Positions 1 to 7,773 of a stretch of DNA of 64,000 nt are shown here, in pieces. The stretch is from contig NZ_DFUE01000022.1 in the NCBI RefSeq assembly GCF_002379585.1, forward strand, positions 19,790 through 83,789, given 5' to 3'. The notes beneath the pieces were generated by a model. The model searched no databases. It had not been told where the DNA came from and was given only the letters and a program-made list of their open reading frames with translations. Within the stretch, counting starts at the first letter, position 1. Each line of letters starts with the position of its first letter. The position numbers and the translations under genes were made by a program. This stretch comes from Pseudomonas sp. UBA4194. Its GTDB lineage: Bacteria; Pseudomonadota; Gammaproteobacteria; Pseudomonadales; Pseudomonadaceae.

Positions 1-92
1 TCAAGCCACCGACCCTCTGACGGCACGCTTGCCGGTACGCGCGCCAGAGGTGGATCAGCGCAGCTGCTGACGCGGCTTACGCCGCAGATACG
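1..92. other. Window edge, unresolved
   Basis: One + strand frame stays open from base 2 to a TGA at 68-70, so this could be the last 22 codons of a gene entering from the left and convergent with glpT; the tail is too short to identify. A short inverted repeat, GCGGC-ttac-GCCGC at 72-85, lies just past the glpT stop. It matches the type B REP core found at 28.6 kb and 41.9 kb and could act as a transcript end. Confidence 0.2.
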
Positions 93-1439
93 TCAGGCGG
101 GGCGGGCGGTGCTGGCGATCTGTTTGTGCCAGAGGGTCGGGATGAGGCAGGCAATGGCCAGCAGACAGGCGCCGACCAACAGCACGAAGCCGCCGTCCCA
201 GCCAAAATGGTCCACGGTGTAGCCCATGGCGGCACTGGCCGCGACCGAACCACCGAGGTAGCCAAACAGACCCGTGAAGCCGGCCGCAGTGCCAGCCGCT
301 TTTTTCGGTGCCAGTTCCAATGCCTGCAAGCCGATCAGCATCACCGGGCCGTAGATCAGGAAGCCAATGGAGAACAGCGCGATCATATCCACGGTGGGGT
401 TGCCCGGTGGGTTGAGCCAGTAAACCAGGGTTGCGACCGTCACCAATGCCATGAACACCACGCCGGTCAGGCCGCGATTGCCTCGGAAGATCTTGTCCGA
501 CATCCAGCCGCACAGCAGGGTGCCCGGGATACCGGCCCATTCATAGAAGAAATACGCCCAGGATGTGGTGTCGACGGTGAAATGCTTGGCTTCCTTGAGG
601 TAGGTCGGCGCCCAGTCCAGCACGCCGTAGCGCAGCAGATAGACGAACACGTTGGCCAGTGCGATGAACCACAGCATCTTGTTGCGCAGCACGTACTTGA
701 CGAAGATTTCCCGGGCGCTGAATTCTTCCTCGTGGCTGGCATCGTAGCCTTCGGGGTAGTCGTTCTTGTATTGCTCGATGGGTGGCAGGCCTACCGACTG
801 AGGGGTGTCGCGCATGGTCGCGAAGGCGAACAACGCCACCAGCAAGGCCACCGCCGCCGGCACGTAGAAGGCGGCATGCCAATCATTGAACAAGCCCATG
901 CCGAGCAGGAACAGCGGGCCGATCAGGCCGCCGCCCACGTTATGCGCCACGTTCCACACCGAGACCACGCCGCCGCGTTCCTTCTGCGACCACCAGTGCA
1001 CCATGGTCCGTCCGCTGGGCGGCCAGCCCATGCCTTGGGCCCAGCCATTGATGAACAGCAGGATGAACATCATGGTCACGCTTGACGTTGCCCAAGGCGC
1101 AAAGCCGAACACGAACATCACGCCAGCCGAAACCAGCAAGCCGAACGGCAGGAAATAGCGCGGGTTGGAGCGATCGGACACCAGGCCCATGAGGAACTTG
1201 GACAACCCATAGGAAATGGCGATGGCCGACATGGCCAGGCCCAGTTGGCCGCGGGTGTAACCCTGTTCTTCGATCAGGTAGGGCATGGCCAGGGAGAAGT
1301 TCTTGCGCAGCAGGTAGTAGCCGGCATAGCCGATGAAGATCCCGGCGAAGATCTGCCAGCGCAGGCGGCGGTAGGTGCTGTCGATTTTTTCATCGGGCAG
1401 GGTCGCGCGATGAGGGGCAGGGCGGAAGAAGGCGAACAT
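93..1439 (-). CDS. glpT: Glycerol-3-phosphate transporter GlpT
   Basis: A 448-aa inner-membrane major facilitator protein of the organophosphate:phosphate antiporter family, which takes up sn-glycerol-3-phosphate in exchange for phosphate. Visible hallmarks are the N-terminal 'DEKIDSTYRRLRWQIFAGIFIGYAGYYLLRKN' type region (residues about 16-47) with the YLLRKNF motif, the 'GWAQGMGWPPSGRTMVHWW' loop near residue 135-153, and about 12 hydrophobic segments. Length fits GlpT (about 450 aa). UhpT and PgtP share the fold, but the Pseudomonas context and the GlpR-like palindrome upstream favour GlpT. It is a single gene reading leftwards with no operon partner visible inside the window. Confidence 0.9.
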   Translation of the reverse strand: MFAFFRPAPHRATLPDEKIDSTYRRLRWQIFAGIFIGYAGYYLLRKNFSLAMPYLIEEQGYTRGQLGLAMSAIAISYGLSKFLMGLVSDRSNPRYFLPFGLLVSAGVMFVFGFAPWATSSVTMMFILLFINGWAQGMGWPPSGRTMVHWWSQKERGGVVSVWNVAHNVGGGLIGPLFLLGMGLFNDWHAAFYVPAAVALLVALFAFATMRDTPQSVGLPPIEQYKNDYPEGYDASHEEEFSAREIFVKYVLRNKMLWFIALANVFVYLLRYGVLDWAPTYLKEAKHFTVDTTSWAYFFYEWAGIPGTLLCGWMSDKIFRGNRGLTGVVFMALVTVATLVYWLNPPGNPTVDMIALFSIGFLIYGPVMLIGLQALELAPKKAAGTAAGFTGLFGYLGGSVAASAAMGYTVDHFGWDGGFVLLVGACLLAIACLIPTLWHKQIASTARPA

Positions 1440-1486
1440 TCACAGACTCCAGTTGTTGTTATGTGCTGCGGATTCGAATGTTACAG

Positions 1487-1500
1487 TTTCGTTACCGAAA
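1487..1500. promoter_or_regulatory. Candidate GlpR operator upstream of glpT
   Basis: TTTCGTTACCGAAA, arms TTTCG/CGAAA, lies 48-61 bp upstream of the glpT start. It resembles the TTCG-WTAW-CGAA core of the GlpR repressor family operator. A second palindrome ATTCGAAT sits at 1472-1479. GlpR repression relieved by glycerol-3-phosphate is inferred from the match and the gene. Confidence 0.45.
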
Positions 1501-1566
1501 ATAACATTGATAATCAGCCATGAAAACTGGGTTGGAATGTTGATATGTGAATCGTGGATGGTTTTG

Positions 1567-1592
1567 AGAGAGGGTGAGGGGACCATCCACCG
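1567..1592. repeat. Type C repeat fragment (gtgaggggaccatcc)
   Basis: The sequence GTGAGGGGACCATCC in the glpT/oxidoreductase gap recurs at 22.6, 45.4 and 52.0 kb and, in part, at the right edge, usually beside a GGGAGAGGG/CCCTCTCCC hairpin. Only the outer part of the element is present here. Confidence 0.5.
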
Positions 1593-1622
1593 CAAAAGCC
1601 TGCGCCAGACACCCCTCACTCG

Positions 1623-2597
1623 CTACACAACAATCACCACTTTGCCGGCAACGGTTCGCTCCGATAGCGCCACGATAGCCTTGTCCGCCGACGCCAGTGG
1701 ATAAGTCTTCGAGATCACCGGCTTCACAGTCCCCTGCGCCCACCAGGTGAAAAGCTCAGCGAAGTTGGCTTTATTGCGCTCCGCCTCCCGCTGCGCAAAC
1801 GCCCCCCAGAACACCCCAAGCACCGCCGCACCTTTGAGCAACACCAGGTTGGCTGCCATCTGCGGAATCTGTCCGCTGGCAAACCCCACCACCAGCAAGC
1901 GGCCATTCCAAGCCAGCGAACGCACCGCTGCATCGAACAGTTCACCGCCAACCGGATCGTAGATGACGTCCACGCCCCGGCCATCGGTCAGCCGTTTGAG
2001 CGCGTCCTTGAGATTCTCGCTGCTGTAGTCGATCAACTCGTCCGCGCCGGCGGCCTTGGCCACCGCCAGCTTCTCGGCGGTGCTGGCAGCGGCGATCACT
2101 CTGGCACCCATGGCCTTGCCGATTTCCACGGCAGCCAGGCCAACGCCGCCGGCGGCGCCCAGCACCAGCAGCGTTTCACCCGGCTGCAGCTGCGCGCGTT
2201 GCTTCAAGGCATGCATGGAGGTGCCGTAGGTCATGCTGAAAGCCGCTGCCGTGGTGACATCCATCCCTTCTGGCATCGGCAGAACATTGCTGGCGGCAAC
2301 GGCCACCTCTTCGGCAAAGCTGCCCCAGCCCGTCAGCGCCATCACCCGATCGCCGACCTTCGGATGCGTCACGTTCTGCCCGGTTGCCAGCACTACGCCT
2401 GCGGCTTCACCCCCTGGGGAAAACGGCAGCGGCGGCTTGAACTGGTATTTGCCCTCGATGATCAAGGTGTCGGGGAAGTTGACGCTCGCGGCTTTGACCC
2501 CGAGCAGAATCTCATCGGCCTTGATCGACGGGCTTGGGACTTCTTCCAGCACCAGCGTCGACGCCGGGCCATAGGCCTTGCACAAGATCGCTTTCAT
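1623..2597 (-). CDS. NADPH:quinone oxidoreductase, zeta-crystallin-like
   Basis: A 324-aa cytoplasmic medium-chain dehydrogenase/reductase. The GroES-like domain spans about residues 1-120 ('MKAILCKAYGPASTLVLEEVP', 'VNFPDTLIIEGKYQFKPPLPF') and a Rossmann domain follows, with the NADPH-binding 'VLGAAGGVGLAAVEIGKAMGARVIAA' region and 'GRGVDVIYDPVGGELFDA', typical of the QOR branch. The zinc ligands of alcohol dehydrogenases are absent, as expected for quinone or enal reductases. The start at 2597 is chosen because AAGGAAT precedes it at good spacing and the MKAI start is the family norm; the frame stays open to 2843 but that extension has no support. The natural substrate cannot be read from sequence. 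Confidence 0.85.
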   Translation of the reverse strand: MKAILCKAYGPASTLVLEEVPSPSIKADEILLGVKAASVNFPDTLIIEGKYQFKPPLPFSPGGEAAGVVLATGQNVTHPKVGDRVMALTGWGSFAEEVAVAASNVLPMPEGMDVTTAAAFSMTYGTSMHALKQRAQLQPGETLLVLGAAGGVGLAAVEIGKAMGARVIAAASTAEKLAVAKAAGADELIDYSSENLKDALKRLTDGRGVDVIYDPVGGELFDAAVRSLAWNGRLLVVGFASGQIPQMAANLVLLKGAAVLGVFWGAFAQREAERNKANFAELFTWWAQGTVKPVISKTYPLASADKAIVALSERTVAGKVVIVV

Positions 2598-2748
2598 GGG
2601 GGCTATTCCTTTGCGGGTAGTGGCCGATAAGTGTAGGTAGATGACCGAGACGGTCAACGAGCATGCTCGCCCCTGATGAGCCGCCATAAGCGCTGGTATC
2701 GTGGGGGTCGATCGGTATGCTGGGCACAATGTCGATGAGGAACGAACA

Positions 2749-3165
2749 GTGAAAGCATGGTTTTTGATGGTACTGGCGCTGACACTGCCAACAATGGCAG
2801 TGGCCAACGAAGCCGCGAAAGAGGGCGAGGGCGGCGCGCCCAAGGTCGCCTATGTCGGCATGACCCCGCCATTCGTGGGCAACTACGCCCTGGACGGCAG
2901 CCCGAAGCTGCATGTCTACAAGGCCGATATCGCCCTGAAGGTCACCGGCCCGGAAGCCGAGGCCGCTGTAAAGCGCCAGGACCCATTGCTGCGCAACCAA
3001 CTGGTGGCCCTGTTCGCTCAGCAAACGGTGGACTCGATGAGCAACGTCGAGGCCAAGGAAAAGCTGCGTCAGGAAGCCCTGAAGCAGGTGCAGCAGGTGA
3101 TGAGCGATGAAGAAGGCAAGCCAATGGTGGAGGATTTGTTGTTCAATAACTTGATTGTGCAGTGA
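2749..3165 (+). CDS. FliL-like secreted or membrane-anchored protein
   Basis: A 138-aa protein read from a GTG start preceded by GATGAGGAA. It opens with a short signal or anchor sequence (VKAWFLMVLALTLPTMAVA) and a charged EAAKEGEGG linker. The following domain, with 'VAYVGMTPPFVGNYALDG', 'HVYKADIALKV' and 'LRNQLVALFAQQTVDSM', resembles the periplasmic domain of the flagellar basal-body protein FliL: strand-rich, then a helix containing RNQL. No flagellar genes are nearby. It is probably the FliL paralogue often found outside the flagellar cluster in Pseudomonas, so the link to motility is weak. It is divergent from the quinone oxidoreductase. Confidence 0.7.
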   Translation: MKAWFLMVLALTLPTMAVANEAAKEGEGGAPKVAYVGMTPPFVGNYALDGSPKLHVYKADIALKVTGPEAEAAVKRQDPLLRNQLVALFAQQTVDSMSNVEAKEKLRQEALKQVQQVMSDEEGKPMVEDLLFNNLIVQ

Positions 3166-3346
3166 TCAGGTCGCTCAGAATCTGACCCTCACCTTGCAGC
3201 TTAAGCAGATGCCTTGCGCTGATTGGGTCGCACGGCATTGGCTGGACGAGCTCTGCCGTCCGGGCAGGGCGTCGCCGTGGTAAATAACGGACATTCATAC
3301 GCCAGTAGGGTAGCCTGTCTCAAATTCATTGAGTTTTGAGATAGCG

Positions 3347-4693
3347 ATGCTCAAACTTCCGCCGGTCGTCATCCGTGATCCACTCCAGCGTATCGCCCGC
3401 GATTGCCCTGAGCGGATAGGCGAGTACCTGACCCTGAATGCACCTTTGGATGAGAAGGGCCGCTACCAGCACTTCGACAAGCTTCGTTTCCGTATACCCC
3501 AGGGCCTGGATCATGTACTGGTGTGGTCGCTGGTCAAGCTGGCGCGTGAACGCCAGCTGAGCGACGTTGTGATGTTGGGCGCGCCTGCACATCGGTGTCA
3601 GTTGCTGCTCACGCCGGCGATCCATGCGGCGACCTCAGAGTGCGATCGCCACACCACCGCTGCCGCGTTGGAATGGATGAGCAGCAAGATCGGCGAGCAG
3701 AAGCATGTGACCTACCTGCTCAATGATCTCATCGAGGATGAGGCCATCAGTAGTAGCCAGCTGGAGGGTGCATCCACTACGACCAAGGTCGCCAAAGACC
3801 TGCTCAAGCGTCGGCGCGCCCCGCGTAACCCGGATGAAAAGATGATCCTGGGTAATTACCGGATGATGCAGTTCGTCTGGGAAAACCGTGCTCGGGCGCT
3901 GAGCGCGGATCTGATTGCCGAGATCCACCAGGTGGGCGTGGAGAACATCGATGATGAGCATTACTACCCAGGGGTGTTTCGGGTCAACGACGAGATAGTG
4001 GTTCAGGATGGCGATGGCAATGTCGTGCACTCGCCACCGCCTGCCAAAGGGCTGGAGGCGCGGCTTGAAGCCCTGGCTGCATGGGCCAACAGCAACCATG
4101 GGGCGTTCAAGAGCAACAACTATCTGCATCCGTTGATCAAGGCCATCGTGCTGCATTTTGCGATTGGCTATGAACACCCCTTTCACGACGGTAACGGCCG
4201 GGTAGCGCGCTCGCTTTTCTATTGGTTCATGTTCAAGCATGACTTTGCGGCGTTTCGCTACATCGCGATCAGCACCTTGCTCAAGGCAGCGCCGGTCCAA
4301 TACGGCAAGAGCTATCTCTATACCGAAACCGACGACATGGACCTGACCTACTTCGTCGACTACCAGAGCCGTACGATCATTCGTGGCATCGCCGACTTCA
4401 AGGAGGCCTATGAAAAGACGCTGGCAGACATGAACGCATTCAATCGGTATCTGTTCGACAGTGGGTTGTATGCCCAGCTGAACGAAAAGCAGAAGACCGT
4501 GCTTCAGGTCGCCAGCGATGACAAGGGTATGGAATTTACGGCGGTGAACCTGAAAGAGAGCTTGGGCTGCTCGTATAACACAGCGGCCTCGGTGCTCAAT
4601 GGCCTGGTGGACCTGGGCTTGTTTCACAAACGCAAGGAAGGCCGAGAGTGGGTGTTTTCCTTGGTGCCCAAGAGTCAGCGCGTCAGACGCTGA
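3347..4693 (+). CDS. Fic family protein (probable AMP transferase)
   Basis: A 448-aa Fic protein. Fic proteins usually move AMP from ATP onto a hydroxyl side chain of a target protein. The catalytic motif HPFHDGNGR lies at about residues 277-285, with the full H-x-F-x-D-G-N-G-R signature. An upstream SSQLEG at about 136-141 matches the [S/T]xxxE[G/N] autoinhibitory helix, which places it in the class with an N-terminal built-in antitoxin element. A winged-helix-like C-terminus (about 380-445, 'ALNLKESLGCSYNTAASVLNGL'-type) may bind DNA or a partner. ATG 3347 is preferred over the TTG at 3329. It stands alone between core genes, which suggests an accessory insertion. The target is unknown. Confidence 0.88.
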   Translation: MLKLPPVVIRDPLQRIARDCPERIGEYLTLNAPLDEKGRYQHFDKLRFRIPQGLDHVLVWSLVKLARERQLSDVVMLGAPAHRCQLLLTPAIHAATSECDRHTTAAALEWMSSKIGEQKHVTYLLNDLIEDEAISSSQLEGASTTTKVAKDLLKRRRAPRNPDEKMILGNYRMMQFVWENRARALSADLIAEIHQVGVENIDDEHYYPGVFRVNDEIVVQDGDGNVVHSPPPAKGLEARLEALAAWANSNHGAFKSNNYLHPLIKAIVLHFAIGYEHPFHDGNGRVARSLFYWFMFKHDFAAFRYIAISTLLKAAPVQYGKSYLYTETDDMDLTYFVDYQSRTIIRGIADFKEAYEKTLADMNAFNRYLFDSGLYAQLNEKQKTVLQVASDDKGMEFTAVNLKESLGCSYNTAASVLNGLVDLGLFHKRKEGREWVFSLVPKSQRVRR

Positions 4694-4729
4694 AACGGCA
4701 AGTCTTGTGCGCACCACCCGCGTCGGGGA

Positions 4730-5179
4730 TCAGCGCAGTGCCATGATTGCTGCCCACTGTTCGGGCGTGACGGGCATCACCGAAAGGCGAGTGCCTTTTT
4801 GTACCAGGGGCAGTTCGGCGAGGGCGGCCTGTTGCTTCAGGTAGCCGAGCGCCAGCACTTTGCGAAAAGTCTCCACATGGGCAACGTCCACCGAGGTCCA
4901 GGGGTTCTTGTCGGCACTGGCCTTGGCGTCGTAGTAATGGCTCTGGGGGTCCAGTGCGGTGGGGTCCGGGTAATCGGCGGCGACGATCCTGCCCACCCCG
5001 GCGATGCCGGGCTCGGGACAGCTGGAGTGATAGAACAGGAACTCATCGCCCACCGCCATGGCGCGCAGAAAATTGCGTGCCTGGTAATTGCGGACACCGT
5101 CCCAGCGGGTTTCACCGAGCTTGCCCAAGCCTTGGATGGAGAGTTCATCGGGTTCGGATTTCATCAGCCAATAGGCCAT
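4730..5179 (-). CDS. EVE domain protein
   Basis: A 149-aa protein consisting of one EVE (PUA-like) domain: 'MAYWLMKSEPDELSI' at the N-terminus, then 'TRWDGVRNYQARNFLRAM', 'GDEFLFYHSS' and 'GIAGVGRIV'. EVE proteins resemble YTH and PUA folds and are thought to recognise modified bases; the ligand of this core Pseudomonas member is not established. Length matches thymocyte nuclear protein 1 homologues. ACC/GGAGGTACCCC precedes the ATG, a strong ribosome site. It is convergent with the Fic gene. Confidence 0.85.
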   Translation of the reverse strand: MAYWLMKSEPDELSIQGLGKLGETRWDGVRNYQARNFLRAMAVGDEFLFYHSSCPEPGIAGVGRIVAADYPDPTALDPQSHYYDAKASADKNPWTSVDVAHVETFRKVLALGYLKQQAALAELPLVQKGTRLSVMPVTPEQWAAIMALR

Positions 5180-5377
5180 GGGGTACCTCCTGGATAGTGG
5201 GCTTTGGCCAGCTTATTGCATTTTCAAAACAAGCCGACAGCCGGTTGACGCCAAGGTTTGCTTGTCTTCGAAGCTTGCCCCAGAATGCGCGCAAATTTAA
5301 GCCCGACCATGCTGTTCGGCGTGCTCAAGATACCGTTTTTGTAATGTTCCAAAATTGCCTGTAGGGGGGCAAGATCG

Positions 5378-5527
5378 ATGCGTCGTAAGCCGGATTTGTT
5401 GTGGATATTGGTGATTCTGTTTGGTTTGGGCGTGGTCACCACCGGTTACGCGCAGAGTCTGTGGGCGAGCAAGACGGATACCGGGATGGAGCTGACTGTG
5501 GTGCAGACGCCTGGTTTCAAGCGCTGA
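5378..5527 (+). CDS. 49-aa predicted single-span membrane peptide
   Basis: A small reading frame, MRRKPDLLWILVILFGLG through KR. It has a basic N-terminus (MRRKPD), one hydrophobic span (about residues 7-23), a small TTGYAQ segment that could be a signal-peptidase site after A-x-A-like residues, and a polar 25-residue tail. GTAGGGGGGCAAGATCG upstream contains a purine-rich stretch that could serve as ribosome site. It is too short for most gene callers but the order EVE - small protein - ygfA - ssrS - zapA suggests a conserved core peptide. No function is recognised. Confidence 0.55.
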   Translation: MRRKPDLLWILVILFGLGVVTTGYAQSLWASKTDTGMELTVVQTPGFKR

Positions 5528-5540
5528 TCTCATCGACCCT

Positions 5541-5565
5541 TTCGCGGGCAGAGCCCGCTCCCACA
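5541..5565. repeat. REP element, type A
   Basis: TCGCGGGCAGAGCCCGCTCC begins a single REP palindrome (arms GCGGGC/GCCCGC) just after the small peptide gene and before the ygfA stop. Same family as the copies at 12.7, 23.5, 34.8 and 39.1 kb. Confidence 0.85.
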
Positions 5566-5587
5566 TGAAATCGGCTTCACCGCCGAT

Positions 5588-6190
5588 TCAAGTCAGATAC
5601 CAGGCCTCATCGGTGACTGTTCCCCGCAGGGGCACATCCCAACTGGCCTGCGTCAGACGCTCCACTTTCTGGCATTCGTGGGCCAGCCCCAGCAGTGTCG
5701 GTGCATGCCAGGCCCTGCGCCGACCGCGATAGGCCAGGCTGCGGTCGTAGAACCCGCCGCCCATGCCCAGTCGCCCACCGTGTTCGTCAAAACCTACCAA
5801 TGGCAGCAGAATCAGGTCCAGTGCCCAGACAGTGCGTTGCCGTGCGCGGTCGATACGCGGCTCGGCGATGCCGAAGCGGTTGCTGCGCAGTTTTTCCCCC
5901 CGACGCACCCGCTGGAACACCATCTTGGTGCGCGGCCAATCGCTGAGCACCGGCAGGAAGGTCTGTTTACCGCGGCGTTGCGCTTCGCGCAGCAACGGCC
6001 GTGGATCGATCTCGCTGTCGTTGGGCAGGTACAGGGCGATGTAGCGGGCGCGGCGAAACAGTGGATGCTGAGCCAGCTGGCGGTAGAGGCCGTGTGCGGC
6101 CTGGCGTTGTTGCGCGGGGGTGAGGGCGCGGCGCGCAGCGCGCAGCTGGCGGCGCAATTGTTGACGGGACAGCGGCGCGGGTGCGGTCAT
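5588..6190 (-). CDS. ygfA: 5-formyltetrahydrofolate cyclo-ligase
   Basis: A 200-aa cytoplasmic enzyme that converts 5-formyltetrahydrofolate to 5,10-methenyltetrahydrofolate with ATP. Family signatures are the N-terminal 'LRRQLRAARRALTP', 'YIALYLPNDSEIDPRPLL', 'FLPVL' and the ATP-binding 'GFDEHGGRLGMGGGFYDRSLA' near residues 133-153. Length is normal. It lies downstream of ssrS and zapA on the same strand, the classical zapA-ssrS-ygfA arrangement, so part of its mRNA may come from read-through of the 6S RNA promoter. Confidence 0.92.
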   Translation of the reverse strand: MTAPAPLSRQQLRRQLRAARRALTPAQQRQAAHGLYRQLAQHPLFRRARYIALYLPNDSEIDPRPLLREAQRRGKQTFLPVLSDWPRTKMVFQRVRRGEKLRSNRFGIAEPRIDRARQRTVWALDLILLPLVGFDEHGGRLGMGGGFYDRSLAYRGRRRAWHAPTLLGLAHECQKVERLTQASWDVPLRGTVTDEAWYLT

Positions 6191-6244
6191 GGGCGCGGTC
6201 GATCCTGGTCACAGGCGCCGCTCCACGGATAAGGAACGGCCATT

Positions 6245-6279
6245 GAAAAGCCCATGCCGGGATCACCCTGGCATGGGCT
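6245..6279 (-). terminator. Rho-independent terminator after 6S RNA
   Basis: On the minus strand GCCCATGCC and GGCATGGGC form a 9-bp perfect stem (6250-6258 with 6270-6278), followed by TTTT at 6249-6246. It ends the ssrS transcript before ygfA. Confidence 0.75.
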
Positions 6280-6291
6280 GGAAATTCAGGT

Positions 6292-6466
6292 ACTCCCCGA
6301 CGAACCGCTGTCGGTGTAGCCCTTGAACCCGAAAGTTCAAGGTGGAGATTGCAGGAGGTTTTAAGGCTTTCCGTCGAGCGGACATGCACACCAACCTCAC
6401 GTGCAAGCCCCGTGGTTGTGCGTATCGGCTCAGGGACATGACCGACTGGCAAGCACTCCAGGGAGT
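6292..6466 (-). ncRNA. ssrS: 6S RNA
   Basis: About 175 nt between zapA and ygfA, where ssrS lies in gammaproteobacteria. The minus strand carries recognisable 6S blocks: CCCTGAGCCGATAC near the 5' side, GGTTGGTGTGCATG in the middle, AAGCCTTAAAAC, and ACCTTGAAC...GGTTCAAGGGCTACA on the 3' side. The 5' end ACTCCC pairs with the 3' end GGGGAGT to close the long hairpin. 6S RNA mimics an open promoter and sequesters sigma-70 RNA polymerase in stationary phase. Ends are set by the closing stem and the -10 box upstream and may be off by a few bases. Confidence 0.9.
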
Positions 6467-6472
6467 GGCGCC

Positions 6473-6478
6473 AGTATA
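6473..6478 (-). promoter_or_regulatory. -10 box of ssrS
   Basis: TATACT on the minus strand, six bases before the inferred 6S RNA 5' end at 6466. It falls just past the zapA stop codon, so ssrS has its own promoter. Confidence 0.65.
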
Positions 6479-6497
6479 CAGAAAGCGGCTGAGGATT

Positions 6498-6815
6498 TCA
6501 GCCCTTGGGTGGTTCCGGATCGGTAGCCAGCACCAGATCCACACGTTCGAGCAGATCGCGGACCTGTTCACGGGTGGTGCCGCTGACCGCCAGCTCCGGC
6601 GTGTCCTGGCGATGCAGCAGGTCGTGGGTGATGTTCAATGCCGCCATGACAGCAATACGGTCGGCACCGATCACTTTGCCACTGCTGCGGATCTCGCGCA
6701 TCTTGCCATCCAGGTAGCGCGCCGCGCTGACCAGGTTGCTGCGCTCTTCCGGTGGGCAGATGATCGAATACTCTTTGTCCAGAATCTGAACGGTGACGCT
6801 ATTGCTTGAACTCAT
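6498..6815 (-). CDS. zapA: Cell division protein ZapA
   Basis: A 105-aa cytoplasmic protein that binds FtsZ and bundles its filaments at the division ring. The N-terminal beta-rich part contains 'VTVQILDKEYSIICPPEERSNLVSAARYLDGKM', followed by 'IAVMAALNITHDLL' and a C-terminal helix for coiled-coil dimerisation, the usual ZapA order and length. Its ATG overlaps the stop of the upstream ZapB-like gene by four bases (ATGA), so the two are translationally coupled. ssrS follows. Confidence 0.92.
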   Translation of the reverse strand: MSSSNSVTVQILDKEYSIICPPEERSNLVSAARYLDGKMREIRSSGKVIGADRIAVMAALNITHDLLHRQDTPELAVSGTTREQVRDLLERVDLVLATDPEPPKG

Positions 6816-7021
6816 GAGTCTTGCTCCAGGGCCTTGAGGCGCGAAATCATTGACTCGACCTTACGCCGGGCAATTTCATTCTTTTCGATGAGGTGTGCGC
6901 GCTCCTCGCGCCAGGTTTTTTCCTGAGCTAATAGGAGTGCATTTTGTTCTTTTAGTTGCTCGACACGCCCGATCAATAATTCGAGCCGAGCCATCAGCGC
7001 TTGCAGGTCTTTGTGTTCCAT
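6812..7021 (-). CDS. ZapB-like coiled-coil protein (TIGR02449 type)
   Basis: A 69-aa, almost wholly helical protein with heptad-like hydrophobics: 'LQALMARLELLIGRVEQL', 'NALLLAQEKTWREERAHLI', 'RRKVESMISRLKALE'. It matches the small coiled-coil family found directly upstream of zapA in Pseudomonas (TIGR02449), proposed to act with ZapA at the divisome in the manner of ZapB. The ATG at 7021 is chosen because the coiled coil begins there; the frame runs on to 7162 without family support. Stop overlaps the zapA start. Confidence 0.82.
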   Translation of the reverse strand: MEHKDLQALMARLELLIGRVEQLKEQNALLLAQEKTWREERAHLIEKNEIARRKVESMISRLKALEQDS

Positions 7022-7187
7022 GGGGTCCCGGTGAATACGGTGTGGGGAAAAAGTTGCTCGCCGCTGAACTGGCAAGCCCGGTAAGAGAGAACACGTAGTT
7101 GGCCGCGTCGATAGTCTGTCGCGGTTGCCGGTGCTAGGATACAAGGCCTTCATTCTAGTCATTGCGCCGTCTGGCGCCTAGTTGCCC

Positions 7188-7745
7188 ATGCCTATTCAGA
7201 ATTCTCCTTATCACGCTTTCGCCACCCTGCTGCAGAACAGCGGTCACACCGTGTCCCCCGCCGAACTCCACGGCCTGTTGCTGGGCCGCAGTTGCGCCGG
7301 TGCCGGCTTCGAAGTCGAACCCTGGCTGGTGGATGCCGCCGACCTGCTGGCGGCGCCTGCTGAAGACAACGTCCGCCAGGCCTTGATCGGCCTGCAGGAA
7401 ATGGTCAAGGGCGAGCTCACCAGCGACGACATGACCGTGGTGCTGCTGGTTCCGGGCGACGATTCGCCACTGCCCGAGCGCGCAGCTGCCCTGGGCCAGT
7501 GGTGCCAGGGGTTTCTCGCCGGTTTCGGCCTGACTGCCCGTGACACCGCCTTGAGCACCGAGGCCATGGAAGTGCTGCAGGACTTGGCCGCCATCGCTCA
7601 GGTGCAGGACGCTCTGGAAGAGTCCGAAGACGGCGAGACCGACTACATGGAAGTCATGGAATACCTGCGCGTGGCCCCGCTGCTGCTGTTCACCGAGTCG
7701 GCCAGGCAGCCGGCCGAGCCAGGCGCCAAGCCGTCGCTGCATTGA
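7188..7745 (+). CDS. UPF0149 (YecA-like) family protein
   Basis: A 185-aa all-helical cytoplasmic protein of the UPF0149/YgfB family: 'YHAFATLLQNSGHTVSPAELHGLLLGRSCAG' at the N-terminus, acidic stretches, and 'VMEYLRVAPLLLFTE' near the C-terminus. This family sits upstream of pepP-ubiH-ubiI in many gammaproteobacteria. In P. aeruginosa YgfB has been linked to repression of the alpA/ampDh3 system; whether this copy does the same is inference. ATG 7188 is preferred to TTG 7182. It is divergent from the zapA pair and is probably the first gene of the pepP operon (28 bp gap). Confidence 0.85.
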   Translation: MPIQNSPYHAFATLLQNSGHTVSPAELHGLLLGRSCAGAGFEVEPWLVDAADLLAAPAEDNVRQALIGLQEMVKGELTSDDMTVVLLVPGDDSPLPERAAALGQWCQGFLAGFGLTARDTALSTEAMEVLQDLAAIAQVQDALEESEDGETDYMEVMEYLRVAPLLLFTESARQPAEPGAKPSLH

Positions 7746-7773
7746 TCTGACCCCAAGGAGCGCGCACCTGCCC

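Noticed and set aside
126..1085. Plus-strand open frame of 319 codons inside glpT
   Set aside because: Antisense to a transporter whose protein reads perfectly; composition is that of a shadow frame.
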